DNA of 64,000 nucleotides from Psychromonas sp. psych-6C06. GTDB lineage: Bacteria > Pseudomonadota > Gammaproteobacteria > Enterobacterales > Psychromonadaceae. The position numbers were made by a program, and so were the translations under genes. Below the pieces are notes generated by a model. That model worked only from the letters and a program-made list of their open reading frames with translations, made no database searches and was not told the origin of the DNA. The stretch lies in contig NZ_PIZM01000006.1 in assembly GCF_002835465.1 (NCBI RefSeq), positions 475,980 through 539,979 of the forward strand. Reading direction: 5' to 3'. This document shows, piece by piece, positions 46,854 to 56,147 of the stretch. Position 1 is the first letter of the stretch; each line of letters begins with the position of its first letter.

Positions 46854-47612
46854 GTGTCTTCGTTTAAATACAGACTACTTATCAGCCCCATTCTCATCCT
46901 TTCGCTCTATTCACACGCCACCGATCTTGATCTGTTACAAAAAAATAGTTTGAGTGACCAACAACAAAGTGAACAAGCGCAACAGGCGATTAATGAGCTA
47001 GATGATCAAAAATTAGCACTCATTAAACAAGTAGAAGCGCTTGAGTCAGAAGCGCAAAGTCTGGAGGTTTATAACCAATATGTGGCTCGTTTAATTGCCG
47101 ATCAATCCACTGAAAAGTTATCGCTCAACACACAAATAACCAGTGTCGCAGAAACGCGCCAAGGCTTGGTGCCATTAATGCTCTCTATGTTAGAAACTCT
47201 TGCGTCATTTATTGAACTTGATGCACCTTTTTTATTGGATGAGCGAAAAGATCGCTTGCTACGTTTGCAAGCAATGATGGATAAAGCTGATGTGAGCGAT
47301 GCCGAAAAGTTTCGCCGTATTTTAACGGCTTATCATATCGAGGCGGAATACGGTAACAAGATGGGAGAATACCAAGCGTCATTAACCGTTGATGAACAGC
47401 CACGTACGGTTAATTACTTCTATCTTGGGCGCGTCGTCTTTGTTGCCGTTTCACTTGATAGTAAACATGTTTGGTTATGGGACAGGGGTAACCATGATTG
47501 GCGCAAGGTAGATTCAGGCTATGCGCGTGATATTAATAAAGCGATCAGAATTGCGCAAAAAACCGATATTCCAGCACTGTTAAAACTGCCACTTCTGAGT
47601 GAGGTTAACTAA
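46854..47612 (+). CDS. DUF3450 family periplasmic protein of the TonB2 system
   Basis: A protein of about 252 residues with a signal peptide (YRLLISPILILSLYSHA), a long coiled coil (residues about 30-115, rich in Gln/Glu/Leu), and a C-terminal domain with VNYFYLGRVVFVAVSLDSKH and the WLWDRGNHDW motif typical of DUF3450. It is the first gene of the cluster and precedes the TtpC-like gene, as in the Vibrio tonB2 locus. Its exact task is unknown. The start is uncertain: TTG at 46839 or GTG at 46854. The GTG is preferred because it leaves a normal signal peptide. Confidence 0.85.
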   Translation: MSSFKYRLLISPILILSLYSHATDLDLLQKNSLSDQQQSEQAQQAINELDDQKLALIKQVEALESEAQSLEVYNQYVARLIADQSTEKLSLNTQITSVAETRQGLVPLMLSMLETLASFIELDAPFLLDERKDRLLRLQAMMDKADVSDAEKFRRILTAYHIEAEYGNKMGEYQASLTVDEQPRTVNYFYLGRVVFVAVSLDSKHVWLWDRGNHDWRKVDSGYARDINKAIRIAQKTDIPALLKLPLLSEVN

Positions 47613-49003
47613 TGAAAAAAATATACCTATTAGCCCTGTGCTTAAGTTTTTCTAATTTTGTATTGGCAACGTCATCAGATAATCGCTTAGATGAGTTGTT
47701 ATTAAAGGTGAAAGCGCAGCAGGCACAAAACCGAAACCTTGAAACGCAACGCAATAATGATTTTTCCGATGATGTTGCTTATTGGAAAGATAAACAACAG
47801 CAAGCAGAGTTACGTTTACTAAAGGCAAAACAAGAAGCAACAGAGAAAGGCAATACTTTTGATAACAATGAAAAGCAACTGATTGTATTAACGGATCTGC
47901 TTGCACAAAACAAAGAGAATCTCGGTGAACTTTTTGGTGTTGTCCGCCAAGTTGCAGGTGACTTTTCAGGGCAGATTGAAGGCTCTGTTATCTCTGCCCA
48001 ATATCCAATGCGTGATGATATTGTCAATGATTTAGCTAAGCGCAAAACATTACCTTCATTGGATGAACTTGAGAAACTTTGGTTTGTGATGTTGCAGGAG
48101 ATGACAGAGTCAAGCAAGGTGGCATCGTTTAGCACTGAAACACTTGACAAAGAAGGTGTTGCAAGTGAACAGTTACTCACTCGATTAGGTTCTTTTAACC
48201 TGACAGATGGAAAGCAATACCTGGTTATTGATAAGCAATCACAACGACCACAACCACTTTCACGACCCGTTGCCAGTGACGTCCAATCGACACTCAATAA
48301 TTGGCAACCAACATCAAATTCGGTGATGCCATTCTATTTTGACCCGGCACAAGGCGAGCTATTAAGCGTTCTATCACGTACTCCCACTTGGACTGAACGG
48401 ACACAGCAGGGCGGTATTATTGGCTATATCATTCTCTCTATTTTATTAATTGGTTTAGTGGTTGCTGCTTTACGTTTTGTGTTGCTGAGTAAAGAGTTGC
48501 GTAAAATAAACGCTCAGCTAAAACAAAAAGAAGCAAATAACAACAATGCGCTAGGACGTATCATTGCGATTTACCAAAAGAATAAACAGCAACCAACACA
48601 ATTGTTAGAACTGAAACTTGAAGAAGCGGTATTGCGTGAAGTACCTAGGTTTGAACGGGGCGGAAGTGTGTTAAAAGTATTAGCTGCTATTGCGCCAATG
48701 ATGGGACTGCTTGGGACGGTAACCGGCATGATTGCTACTTTCCAATCTATTACTTTATTTGGCACAGGTGATCCGAAATTAATGGCTGGGGGTATTTCAA
48801 TGGCGTTAATTACCACGGTTATGGGCTTGATTGCCGCATTGCCACTGTTACTTATTCATAGCCTTTTACACAGTCGTGCGAACCATCTAATCAACATTAT
48901 CGAGCAACAAAGTGCCGGTATCATTGCATTGCAAGCAGAGCGTTCACTTGCTCACCTGAAGCAGGGGGCTGATACATCAATTATCGCCAGTAAATGTGCA
49001 TGA
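47612..49003 (+). CDS. ttpC: TtpC-like MotA/TolQ/ExbB proton channel protein
   Basis: A 463-residue protein with a signal peptide (IYLLALCLSFSNFVLA) and a periplasmic coiled-coil N-terminal half. One helix (IIGYIILSILLIGLVVAALRF near residue 270) is followed by the ExbB/TolQ core LKVLAAIAPMMGLLGTVTGMI and ITTVMGLIAALPLLLIHSLL. In Vibrio this TtpC protein is needed for TonB2-dependent, but not TonB1-dependent, iron transport. The start overlaps the previous stop (TAATG) and the end overlaps exbB, showing tight coupling. Confidence 0.9.
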   Translation: MKKIYLLALCLSFSNFVLATSSDNRLDELLLKVKAQQAQNRNLETQRNNDFSDDVAYWKDKQQQAELRLLKAKQEATEKGNTFDNNEKQLIVLTDLLAQNKENLGELFGVVRQVAGDFSGQIEGSVISAQYPMRDDIVNDLAKRKTLPSLDELEKLWFVMLQEMTESSKVASFSTETLDKEGVASEQLLTRLGSFNLTDGKQYLVIDKQSQRPQPLSRPVASDVQSTLNNWQPTSNSVMPFYFDPAQGELLSVLSRTPTWTERTQQGGIIGYIILSILLIGLVVAALRFVLLSKELRKINAQLKQKEANNNNALGRIIAIYQKNKQQPTQLLELKLEEAVLREVPRFERGGSVLKVLAAIAPMMGLLGTVTGMIATFQSITLFGTGDPKLMAGGISMALITTVMGLIAALPLLLIHSLLHSRANHLINIIEQQSAGIIALQAERSLAHLKQGADTSIIASKCA

Positions 49004-49539
49004 GTGGGTTTAGTCATCTGTATTACTTGATTGAAGCGTTTATCCACAGTGGTGGCCCTGTATTACTAGCGATTACACTACTGCTATTACTGTTGTGGGG
49101 CTTACTACTAGAGCGTGGTTATTACTTTTTGTTTAACTTCCCTAAATACCAGAAAAACCTTATTAAAAATTGGCAGGGCCGAAGTGATACCGGCTCTTGG
49201 TATGCGTTGCAGATTAGGCAAACGGACTTAGCGCAAGCGAGTATGCAATTAAAGCAAAATATGGACCTTATCAATGCATTGATTAAAGTTTTTCCACTAT
49301 TAGGGTTGCTCGGTACGGTAAGTGGCATGATTCAGGTTTTTGATGTTGTTGCGGTACACGGTACGGGTAATCCTCGCTTATTAGCATCTGGGATTTCATT
49401 AGCCACGATACCCACCATGGCAGGTTTAGTCTGTGCATTATCTGGATTATTTATCTTTTCCCGACTACATAGCCACAGCAAAAAGTTGCAAGCGCAGTTA
49501 GCGCGACAGTTAACCATCAATTACATCGCGAGTAAGTAG
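49000..49539 (+). CDS. exbB: ExbB-type proton channel subunit
   Basis: A 179-residue protein with three helices. The core is PLLGLLGTVSGMIQVFDVVA plus LATIPTMAGLVCALSGLFIF, the MotA/TolQ/ExbB signature. It forms the proton channel with ExbD that energises TonB. The ATG at 49000 overlaps the upstream stop as ATGA; an ATG at 48994 is the alternative. It is much shorter than the TtpC-like protein, as in the Vibrio TonB2 set. Confidence 0.93.
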   Translation: MSGFSHLYYLIEAFIHSGGPVLLAITLLLLLLWGLLLERGYYFLFNFPKYQKNLIKNWQGRSDTGSWYALQIRQTDLAQASMQLKQNMDLINALIKVFPLLGLLGTVSGMIQVFDVVAVHGTGNPRLLASGISLATIPTMAGLVCALSGLFIFSRLHSHSKKLQAQLARQLTINYIASK

Positions 49540-49545
49540 GAACAC

Positions 49546-49950
49546 ATGAGAAAAAGAAAAACGCGTCTTGAAGATGATACGCAAATCGATATGACGCCTA
49601 TGTTAGACGTTGTCTTTATTATGCTTATCTTCTTTATTGTTACCACGTCATTTGTGCGTGAATCAGGGCTTGAAGTCGATAGACCTTCAGCGGCTACCGC
49701 AACACAACAAAGCAAAGCGGGTATTTTTGTCGCGATTAAAGATAGCGGTGAAATATATATTGATAATCGGCAGGTTGATCAACAACGTGTTCGTGCAAGT
49801 TTAGAGCGTTTAGTTGCTTCTCAAGGGGAAGTGGGCTTGGTGATTCAAGCTGATAAAGAAACGCGCCATGGCATTGTTGTCAAAGTAATGGATGCAGCGC
49901 GTGAGGCGGGAATTAAGCAAATATCTGTTGCTGCACAGGCTGACAACTAA
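49546..49950 (+). CDS. exbD: ExbD-type biopolymer transport protein
   Basis: A 134-residue protein with one N-terminal helix that holds the essential Asp in IDMTPMLDVVFIMLIFF, then a periplasmic domain (GEVGLVIQADKETRHGIVVK). It works with ExbB to use proton flow. AGGA five bases before ATG supports the start. It overlaps tonB by one base (TAATG). Confidence 0.94.
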   Translation: MRKRKTRLEDDTQIDMTPMLDVVFIMLIFFIVTTSFVRESGLEVDRPSAATATQQSKAGIFVAIKDSGEIYIDNRQVDQQRVRASLERLVASQGEVGLVIQADKETRHGIVVKVMDAAREAGIKQISVAAQADN

Positions 49951-50600
49951 TGCGTTTATTGTTTGCTTTTATTGGTGCACCAGTGATGACCTGTGCTTTA
50001 CTGTATTTCATGGCAAGCCTCATCAACCAACCTATTGCGATGCAACGCGACAAACATAGTAACCCTTACTTTGAACTATTAGTGAATAATCAAGATGAGT
50101 CCTATGAGTCGCGTACCAGAAGCAAGCCTATTCCGCCTAAGAATAAACCTGAGCCTGAAATGCCCACAACAGAGGTGCAACAAAGCCAAATTGCATCACC
50201 TGATATGAGTGTAGCGCTTGAAATACCAAGTTTAGATCTGAGTAATAACGTCTCGGCTATGGCGATTTCAATGCCAGGTATTGCCAGTGTTGCCCCTCCG
50301 GTTGCAGGTGCCAGTCATGATAACAGTGCCATGCCATTGTACCGCGTGCAGCCTCGTTATCCGCGTAGAGCGCTGCGTTTAGGCAAGCAGGGTTACGTGG
50401 TTTTATCTTTTGACATCAATGAAGTTGGTAGAGTGATAAATATTAATATTATTGAAGCACAGCCAAAACGCTTATTTGAAAAAGAGGCAAAGCGCGCTCT
50501 AAAGCAATGGAAATATAAACCGATGGTGGTCAATGGTGAAGCTGTACCTCAACGAGGACAGCGTATTCGACTTGACTTTGAAATGGAGAATAAGAAGTGA
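49950..50600 (+). CDS. tonB: TonB2-type energy transducer
   Basis: A 216-residue protein with an N-terminal membrane anchor (FAFIGAPVMTCALLYFMASL) and a short Pro/Lys/Glu segment (KPIPPKNKPEPEMP). The C-terminal TonB domain has VQPRYPRRALRLGKQGYVVL and a conserved FEKEAKRALKQWKYKP. The linker is shorter than in E. coli TonB, as in TonB2 types. It would carry energy to outer-membrane receptors, none of which is encoded in this window. It overlaps the next gene (GTGA). Confidence 0.94.
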   Translation: MRLLFAFIGAPVMTCALLYFMASLINQPIAMQRDKHSNPYFELLVNNQDESYESRTRSKPIPPKNKPEPEMPTTEVQQSQIASPDMSVALEIPSLDLSNNVSAMAISMPGIASVAPPVAGASHDNSAMPLYRVQPRYPRRALRLGKQGYVVLSFDINEVGRVININIIEAQPKRLFEKEAKRALKQWKYKPMVVNGEAVPQRGQRIRLDFEMENKK

Positions 50601-51805
50601 AGCTAAGTAATAAACTGATTCAAATATTATTATGTACACTGTTTATTAGTCATCAACTAGAGGCAAGTAATGATTTTGTTCTCACTGAGCGAGTTGGGAA
50701 GCAAGTGGGTAAAGCATTTGAATTGTATGAGCTTGGTAAAATCGATCAAACATTACTGATGATTGAGAAGATTCATCCACGTAGTGATTTTGATAAAGCC
50801 TATCTAAAAAGATTCCAAGGTAATTTGCAGTGGGAGAAAGGTCGGCAACAGCAAGCACTCAACTCCCTTGAAATAGCGGTTAATTTAAAGGCCCTTGCAC
50901 CATTAGAACAACGCCAAAGTGAACGAATGCTAGCTGATTTATACCTGAATCAACAGCAAACTGACGATGCGATTCGCTTGTACCAACACTTAATTGCCGA
51001 GGAGCCTAGTGAAGATTTATATAAGCATTTAGCTTTAAGTTATTATCAGAAAAACTCGTGGCAAGCAGTCGTAGATGCGACACGGAATGGAGTTGTTTTA
51101 AGCCAGGCATTTAATCAAAGTCTGCACATACTTCAGTTGAGTGGCTTATTTGAGCTAAAAGATTACCAGAATGCGAATCTGACATTACAAAAACTGACTG
51201 AACATGATCCAGAAAACAAACGCTGGTGGATGCAACTTATTTCGACCTATCAGTTATTAGGAAGAAGTGAAAATGCTTTAGCGACCTATGAGCAAGCCTA
51301 TCAACTTGGCTTTATCAATAGTAGTAATGAAATCAAACAACTTGCTAACTTTAGGGCCTCCCTAGGGGCACCTTATCAAGCCGCACAATTATTACAGTCG
51401 GCGATAAGTGATAAACGCGTACCAGAGAACGCAAAAAATTACCAACAACTCGCCATGTTTTGGCAAGTTGCCCGTGAGCACGATAAAGCGCAATATTATT
51501 GGGGGAAAAGTGCTTCATTAAGTGGGGATGCTAAGCATTATTTAACCCAAGCACAGTTATTACAGCTATTAGGTCGCTATGAGCAGATGCTGGCGGTGCT
51601 TTCCGCTATTAAGGCTGAAGATGACTCTCTAAAAGGTCAAGTTGCCTTTGCTAAGGTACAGGGCTTGTTTGCACTAAAGCGTTATCAGAAAGCGAAACTG
51701 GTCGCACAGCAGCTGGTTAATGATCCTGATAACAACGAGCGTGCGACGCAGTGGGTTAAATTATTAAACAGCCGCCAGGCTGATGCAAAACAGTTTGCCC
51801 TGTAA
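50597..51805 (+). CDS. Tetratricopeptide-repeat protein of the TonB2 operon
   Basis: A 402-residue protein with a signal peptide (LIQILLCTLFISHQLEA) and repeated 34-residue helical pairs across its length (for example LADLYLNQQQTDDAIRLYQHL and STYQLLGRSENALATYEQAY). The TPR array probably makes a periplasmic scaffold for the TonB2 complex; the precise role is unknown. The GTG start overlaps the tonB stop and has GGAG eight bases upstream. It is the last gene, matching the Vibrio tonB2 cluster order. Confidence 0.85.
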   Translation: MKLSNKLIQILLCTLFISHQLEASNDFVLTERVGKQVGKAFELYELGKIDQTLLMIEKIHPRSDFDKAYLKRFQGNLQWEKGRQQQALNSLEIAVNLKALAPLEQRQSERMLADLYLNQQQTDDAIRLYQHLIAEEPSEDLYKHLALSYYQKNSWQAVVDATRNGVVLSQAFNQSLHILQLSGLFELKDYQNANLTLQKLTEHDPENKRWWMQLISTYQLLGRSENALATYEQAYQLGFINSSNEIKQLANFRASLGAPYQAAQLLQSAISDKRVPENAKNYQQLAMFWQVAREHDKAQYYWGKSASLSGDAKHYLTQAQLLQLLGRYEQMLAVLSAIKAEDDSLKGQVAFAKVQGLFALKRYQKAKLVAQQLVNDPDNNERATQWVKLLNSRQADAKQFAL

Positions 51806-51852
51806 TCTTTTCATTTCATCACACTCAATTCTTTTACTTACCCTAAAATAAC

Positions 51853-52309
51853 AAAGCCCTAAACATTTGCATGCTTAGGGCTTAGATGATGATGTTTCGT
51901 CTCTTAGGTTTGTATTAAAAGCTGAACCAAGGACTTTGTCCGTTTCTTAAATACAAAAAAGCCCTAAACATTTGCATGCTTAGGGCTTAAATGATGGTGC
52001 TTCGTCTCTCAGGTTTGTATTAAAAGCTGAACCAAGGACTTTGTCCGTTTCTTAAATACAAAAAAGCCCTAAACATTTTCATGCTTAGGGCTTAGATGAT
52101 GATGTTTCGTCTCTTAGGTTTCTATTAAAAGCTGAACCAAGGACTTTGTCCGTTTCATAAATACAAAAAAGCCCTAAACATTTGCATGCTTAGGGCTTAG
52201 ATGATGATGTTTCGTCTCTTAGGTTTGTATTAAAAGCTGAACCAAGGACTTTGTCCGTTTCTTAAAAACAAAAAAGCCCTAAACATTTTCATGCTTAGGG
52301 CTTAAATGA
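51853..52309 (-). repeat. 105-bp tandem array of tRNA-Phe tail plus terminator units
   Basis: Five terminator hairpins with cores starting at 51856, 51961, 52066, 52171 and 52276 are spaced exactly 105 bases apart. Between them each unit holds GAACCAAGGAC and TTCGTCTC, which on the minus strand are the T-arm and acceptor 3' half of the adjacent tRNA-Phe. The unit starting near 52000 keeps the exact end TGGTGCTTCGTCTC (CCA included); the others read ATGTTTCGTCTC. An extra 20 or so bases with TTTGTATTAAAAGCT interrupt the T-arm. The units differ at only a few bases. The layout recalls the tyrT/rtT repeats of E. coli. Confidence 0.9.
52276..52309 (-). terminator. First terminator after the tRNA operon
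   Basis: On the minus strand, AAGCCCTAAGCATG with its partner TTAGGGCTT forms a stem followed by six T, immediately after the last tRNA-Phe. Four more copies follow downstream in the array. Confidence 0.85.
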
Positions 52310-52385
52310 TGGTGCTTCGTCTCGGAATTGAACCAAGGACACGAGGATTTTCAATCCTCTGCTCTACCGACTGAGCTAACGAAGC
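52310..52385 (-). tRNA. tRNA-Phe (GAA), distal copy
   Basis: A 76-base gene with encoded CCA. Acceptor stem GCTTCGT / ACGAAGC, D-loop CTCAGTCGGTAGAGC, anticodon arm GAGGATTGAAAATCCTC with GAA, and T-arm CCTTGGTTCAATTCCGAGA. It is the last tRNA of the three-gene operon and the parent of the tail repeats at 51853-52309. Confidence 0.97.
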
Positions 52386-52421
52386 ATAACTTTAGCATCT
52401 TATAATCTGATGCGTTGTAAA

Positions 52422-52497
<76 letters not shown>

Positions 52498-52570
52498 ACA
52501 CGAAAACGTGTGCATTTGCACCGAGGTTATTAACCTCACTTATCGAGATTTTCTTCAATAAGCTAAAATA

Positions 52571-52646
52571 TGGTGCTTCGTCTCGGAATTGAACCAAGGA
52601 CACGAGGATTTTCAATCCTCTGCTCTACCGACTGAGCTAACGAAGC
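52571..52646 (-). tRNA. tRNA-Phe (GAA), proximal copy
   Basis: Identical over its 76 bases to the copy at 52310-52385. It is the first gene after the promoter at 52719-52747. An unrelated spacer with a small hairpin (GAGGTTATTAACCTC, 52523-52537) separates it from tRNA-Thr. Confidence 0.97.
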
Positions 52647-52718
52647 ATCGTTTACCTTTTTACTTATCTCTCTTTCGAGTGACTGCGTTAATTAGGCGTT
52701 GTTCTGTGAACGAGGCGT

Positions 52719-52747
52719 ATTAAATAGATTTTCGATTCGATCGTCAA
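52719..52747 (-). promoter_or_regulatory. Promoter of the tRNA operon
   Basis: On the minus strand, -35 TTGACG (52742-52747) and -10 TTTAAT (52719-52724) are 17 bases apart. They are followed by a GC-rich discriminator (ACGCCTCG), typical of stable RNA promoters under stringent control. Confidence 0.7.
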
Positions 52748-52827
52748 CCTATTTTTACGCTTTTATTCTGTTTTTATAGTGTTTGCTTGTACATTGAACA
52801 TTTGTTGCTTTAATTGTGAGCGTTAAC

Positions 52828-53097
52828 TTACTTTTTAGCAGTATAACCTTCAATTTCTATATCTTTATTTTCAAACAAATATCCAATCATCGCTTCTTCA
52901 ATTAACTTACGATCTTCTGCTTTCATTAAATTCAGCTTCTTTTCGTTAATAAACATGGTTTGTTTCGCCTGCCATTCGGTCCATGCTTCTTGGCTAATGT
53001 TGTCAAAGATGCGTTTTCCGACTTCGCCTGGGATAAGTTGAAAGGCTAAGCCTGGTGCTTCTTTTTTTAGGTAACTACAAAATACGGTGCGTGACAT
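52828..53097 (-). CDS. yggX: YggX, iron(II)-trafficking and oxidative damage protection protein
   Basis: An 89-residue protein. The N-terminus [17 protein letters not shown] has the conserved Cys7, and the rest matches the family ([20 protein letters not shown] and MLINEKKLN-type segment). It protects iron-sulfur clusters from superoxide damage in enterics. It follows mutY by 56 bases on the same strand, which is the standard order and fits MutY having a 4Fe-4S cluster. Confidence 0.96.
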   Translation of the reverse strand: MSRTVFCSYLKKEAPGLAFQLIPGEVGKRIFDNISQEAWTEWQAKQTMFINEKKLNLMKAEDRKLIEEAMIGYLFENKDIEIEGYTAKK

Positions 53098-53153
53098 ATC
53101 TATTCCTTAACTAATGACTCAGTCTTTCTGAGCGGGTGTTTGTTATATAAGTT

Positions 53154-54221
53154 TTAATTGCAGTGCGATAATTTCTTATTAACTACATTTAAAATCTTTT
53201 TAGTCGCAGCTGCTAAGCCAATTTTTTGCGGATGTTGTAAGTTATACCAAAGCGAACCGCAATCTTCCATCACTTGTGAAGGATTGTAATGCTCAACTTC
53301 AATTAATAATGGCGTTATATCAAAATGGAAATGGCTAAAAGTGTGTCTAAAAGTGTTTAGTTCACTTTTTTGGTAATTTACTACTCCTTGAGTATCAAGG
53401 TGAGTAATTGCTTCTTCAATAGATGAAAATTCAGGAAAACACCATAAGCCTCCCCAAATACCAACCGGTGGACGCTGTTGCAGTTGAATAGCTTCGCCTT
53501 TTTCACAAACCACTAACATCACGGCTGACTTTGCCGGAATCTTCTTTTTTGCTTTAGGAGTCGGGTATTGCGTCATACTGTCATTTTTTAACGCAATACA
53601 ATCATCACTGACTGGGCATTCGTTGCATTTAGGTTTACTGCGCGTGCAGATCATCGCGCCCATATCCATCATTGCCTGATTAAATATATTGGCTTTATTA
53701 GTTGGCGTTAAGTGTTCTGCAAGCTGCCATAAGCGGTTTTCTACACGCTTTTCGCCAGTCCAGCCTTCAATCGCTTGATGTCGAGTCAGAACGCGTTTCA
53801 CATTACCATCGAGAATAGCAAAATTTTTTCCAAGAGTGAGTGATAAAATTGCGCCTGCTGTTGAACGGCCGATGCCTGATAAGGCAATCACCTCATCAAA
53901 CTCTTCTGGGAACTCGCCATTAAATTGATCGCGTATGGTTTGCGCCGCTTTATGTAAGTTTCGTGCTCTTGCGTAATAGCCTAAACCTGTCCAGTGATGC
54001 AAAACTTCATCTATTGGTGCATTTGCCAGATAAGCAACCGTTGGAAAGGCGCGCATGAATTTATTGAAATAAGGGATCACAGTTGCAACTTGAGTTTGTT
54101 GCAACATTACTTCGCTGATCCATGTTTTATAAAGACTTTTGTCTATTTGCCATGGTAGCGTTTTACGGCCATGTTGAGCATGCCAATCGACGATGCGCTG
54201 GTTAAAATTATTATTTTGCAC
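53154..54221 (-). CDS. mutY: A/G-specific adenine DNA glycosylase
   Basis: A 355-residue base-excision repair enzyme that removes adenine opposite 8-oxoguanine. The N-terminal part has [16 protein letters not shown] with the catalytic Glu. The helix-hairpin-helix is [15 protein letters not shown] with the Asp in [14 protein letters not shown]. The 4Fe-4S cluster lies in [17 protein letters not shown] (C-x6-C-x2-C-x5-C). The C-terminal NUDIX-like domain recognises oxoG. It is divergent from trmB, as in E. coli. Confidence 0.96.
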   Translation of the reverse strand: MQNNNFNQRIVDWHAQHGRKTLPWQIDKSLYKTWISEVMLQQTQVATVIPYFNKFMRAFPTVAYLANAPIDEVLHHWTGLGYYARARNLHKAAQTIRDQFNGEFPEEFDEVIALSGIGRSTAGAILSLTLGKNFAILDGNVKRVLTRHQAIEGWTGEKRVENRLWQLAEHLTPTNKANIFNQAMMDMGAMICTRSKPKCNECPVSDDCIALKNDSMTQYPTPKAKKKIPAKSAVMLVVCEKGEAIQLQQRPPVGIWGGLWCFPEFSSIEEAITHLDTQGVVNYQKSELNTFRHTFSHFHFDITPLLIEVEHYNPSQVMEDCGSLWYNLQHPQKIGLAAATKKILNVVNKKLSHCN

Positions 54222-54393
54222 GGGTTACCTTTATTTCATTGTTGATAAACGAAAGCATAACAGAGTTGCATTAAAAATTAGAATTACAAAAACTAGGTGG
54301 TTACCTTACATGGCAGTTTGTATTTTGAAGTTATTAACTATGAGGATATAATGCGCGCCAACATGAAAAAGCAGTCCATTTAAGGTAAGCCAG

Positions 54394-55134
54394 ATGACAG
54401 ACCAAAAGAACACGCAAGTAGATGAAAATGAAGTGCCTAAAGAGGGCCAAGAAGAGCAAAAGTATATGCGTAAAATCCGCTCTTTTGTAAAGCGTGAAGG
54501 GCGCATGACTAATCGCCAACAAACTGCGACTGATACATTGTGGGCAACGATGGGTATCACTTACAAAGAAGAGATGCTGAATTTTGCAGAGGTATTTGGC
54601 AACGATAACCCTGTTGTTTTAGAGATCGGTTTTGGTATGGGGAAATCATTAATTGAGATGGCCTTAAATGCCCCTGAAAAAAACTTTGTTGGTATTGAAG
54701 TGCATGGTCCTGGTGTTGGTGCATGTTTAGCGGATGCTGGAGAAGCGGGTGTCACTAATTTACGCGTTATGAATCATGATGCTATTGAAGTTTTGGAGTT
54801 TATGATTCCTGAGAAAAGCTTGTCTACTTTCCAACTTTATTTTCCTGATCCGTGGCATAAAGCGCGCCATAATAAACGCCGTATCGTTAATGAGGCGTTT
54901 ATTGAAAATATGCGTCATAAGTTAGTTGTTGGTGGCGTTGTGCATATGGCAACTGATTGGGAACCTTATGCAGAGCATATGTTAGAAGTAATGAATGCCA
55001 CCTCTAATTTTAAAAATACGGTAGAAGGCGATTATGCACCACGTCCTGATTGGCGTCCCCTTACTAAATTTGAAAGCCGTGGGCACCGTTTAGGCCATGG
55101 TGTTTGGGATCTGTTGTTCGAACGTGTTAGCTAA
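54394..55134 (+). CDS. trmB: tRNA (guanine-46 N7)-methyltransferase
   Basis: A 246-residue SAM enzyme that makes m7G46 in the tRNA variable loop. Motifs are [17 protein letters not shown] for [18 protein letters not shown], and [17 protein letters not shown], the family signature. The N-terminus [17 protein letters not shown] is charged and longer than average but still in the family range. AAGG lies upstream of ATG. The divergent mutY gene shares the 172-base spacer. Confidence 0.96.
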   Translation: MTDQKNTQVDENEVPKEGQEEQKYMRKIRSFVKREGRMTNRQQTATDTLWATMGITYKEEMLNFAEVFGNDNPVVLEIGFGMGKSLIEMALNAPEKNFVGIEVHGPGVGACLADAGEAGVTNLRVMNHDAIEVLEFMIPEKSLSTFQLYFPDPWHKARHNKRRIVNEAFIENMRHKLVVGGVVHMATDWEPYAEHMLEVMNATSNFKNTVEGDYAPRPDWRPLTKFESRGHRLGHGVWDLLFERVS

Positions 55135-55432
55135 TTGAATAATTTGTATGAATGTGAATACGTTGATTCTAGTTGCAAAGTCTTTATAGCAATAAGTGAA
55201 CTAAAAAGTTCGCTTATTGCTTTTAATTGTCGCTTATTTTAAACAAAGATTGACTTTTAGCTGGGACTCTATAAAGTGCACGCAAGTAGGAAAGAAAGCC
55301 TTTTGTTTACATTCAACATTTCGTAGTTTTATTTATAATATCTCGTATCTGTAGTTTTTAAGTTCCAGTCTGTTTTTACGCTACTCACGCCTTTTAAAGG
55401 CAATCTAACATTCAAATTACAGGATAAATATT
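55135..55432 (+). other. Long leader region of the cold-shock gene
   Basis: 298 bases separate trmB from the cold-shock start. A small hairpin with ATAAGTGAACT / AGTTCGCTTAT at about 55191-55220 may end the trmB transcript (T-run weak). The rest probably includes a long 5' untranslated region, as in cspA-type genes whose leader acts as a temperature switch. No cold-box can be assigned with certainty. Confidence 0.4.
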
Positions 55433-55639
55433 ATGTCTAAAGTTCAAGGTACAGTTAAATGGTTCAACGAATCTAAAGGTTTTGGTTTCATCGAGCAAGC
55501 TGACGGTCCAGATGTATTTGCTCACTTCAGCGCTATCGCAAGCGAAGGTTTCAAAACTCTTGCTGAAGGCCAGAAAGTAGAATTCACAGTAAGCCAAGGT
55601 CAAAAAGGACCAAACGCTGAAAACATCGTAGCTATCTAA
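55433..55639 (+). CDS. Cold-shock protein, CspA family
   Basis: A 68-residue single OB-fold protein with RNP1 KGFGFI and RNP2 VFAHF, which bind single-stranded RNA and DNA and melt structures at low temperature. Sequence and length match CspA/CspD-type proteins; paralogue assignment is not possible by eye. AGGATAAATATT precedes the ATG. A strong terminator follows at 55693-55728. Confidence 0.95.
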   Translation: MSKVQGTVKWFNESKGFGFIEQADGPDVFAHFSAIASEGFKTLAEGQKVEFTVSQGQKGPNAENIVAI

Positions 55640-55692
55640 GCTATTATGATGAGTTAACTAGGTTTTAAAATAAGCCTTAGTTAAAAAGATTA

Positions 55693-55728
55693 AAAAATGG
55701 CAATCCTTTTGGGTTGCCATTTTTTTTG
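55693..55728 (+). terminator. Terminator after the cold-shock gene
   Basis: AATGGCAATCC / GGTTGCCATT with a TTTTG loop is followed by eight T, with A-rich sequence on the other side. Confidence 0.9.
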
Positions 55729-55756
55729 CGTTATAGAAAATAATGGTGAGTTATTT

Positions 55757-56134
55757 CTATAATTGTGCAATTTTGGCTTCCATCTCTTTTACTTTATTTG
55801 TTACAACGCTCTCTAAATGCTTTAAATCATTGAGCAATTGTTGTTTAACCTCTTTTTCACTGTGTGCATCAATGGCTAACGCATCTAACTCTTTAATTAT
55901 TTTCCGAAGAGTGGGGTTTATTTCCGACATATTAGTGAATCTATCACCCTGATAACCTCCACTGACTCTTTTTTGCTGACGTTGAAATTTAAACTTGCTA
56001 CTGCGAGCAAGGAATTCATGGCCTGTTTTCTTAAAATAAACTTTTAAAATATCACGCTCTCCCTCTTGGCGAAGGCTATAGCGTGTTATATCTTCCACAT
56101 TACGGATACCAATACTTTTTAGATGTGAATGCAT
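55757..56134 (-). CDS. DUF3461 family protein
   Basis: A 125-residue charged protein with the family pattern: LRQEGERDILKVYFKKTGHEF-like segment (residues 21-41), then RSSKFKFQRQQKRV, and a C-terminal coiled coil (KQQLLNDLKHLESVVTNKVK). It has no signal peptide or membrane segment. Its function is unknown; it is common in marine gammaproteobacteria. Two MITE-like repeats lie upstream. Confidence 0.85.
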   Translation of the reverse strand: MHSHLKSIGIRNVEDITRYSLRQEGERDILKVYFKKTGHEFLARSSKFKFQRQQKRVSGGYQGDRFTNMSEINPTLRKIIKELDALAIDAHSEKEVKQQLLNDLKHLESVVTNKVKEMEAKIAQL

Positions 56135-56147
56135 AGATTCTCCTATA

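Noticed and set aside
51853..52309. CRISPR array
   Set aside because: The repeats are regular, but the whole 105-base unit is repeated with no unique spacers. The units contain terminators and tRNA pieces, and no cas genes are present.
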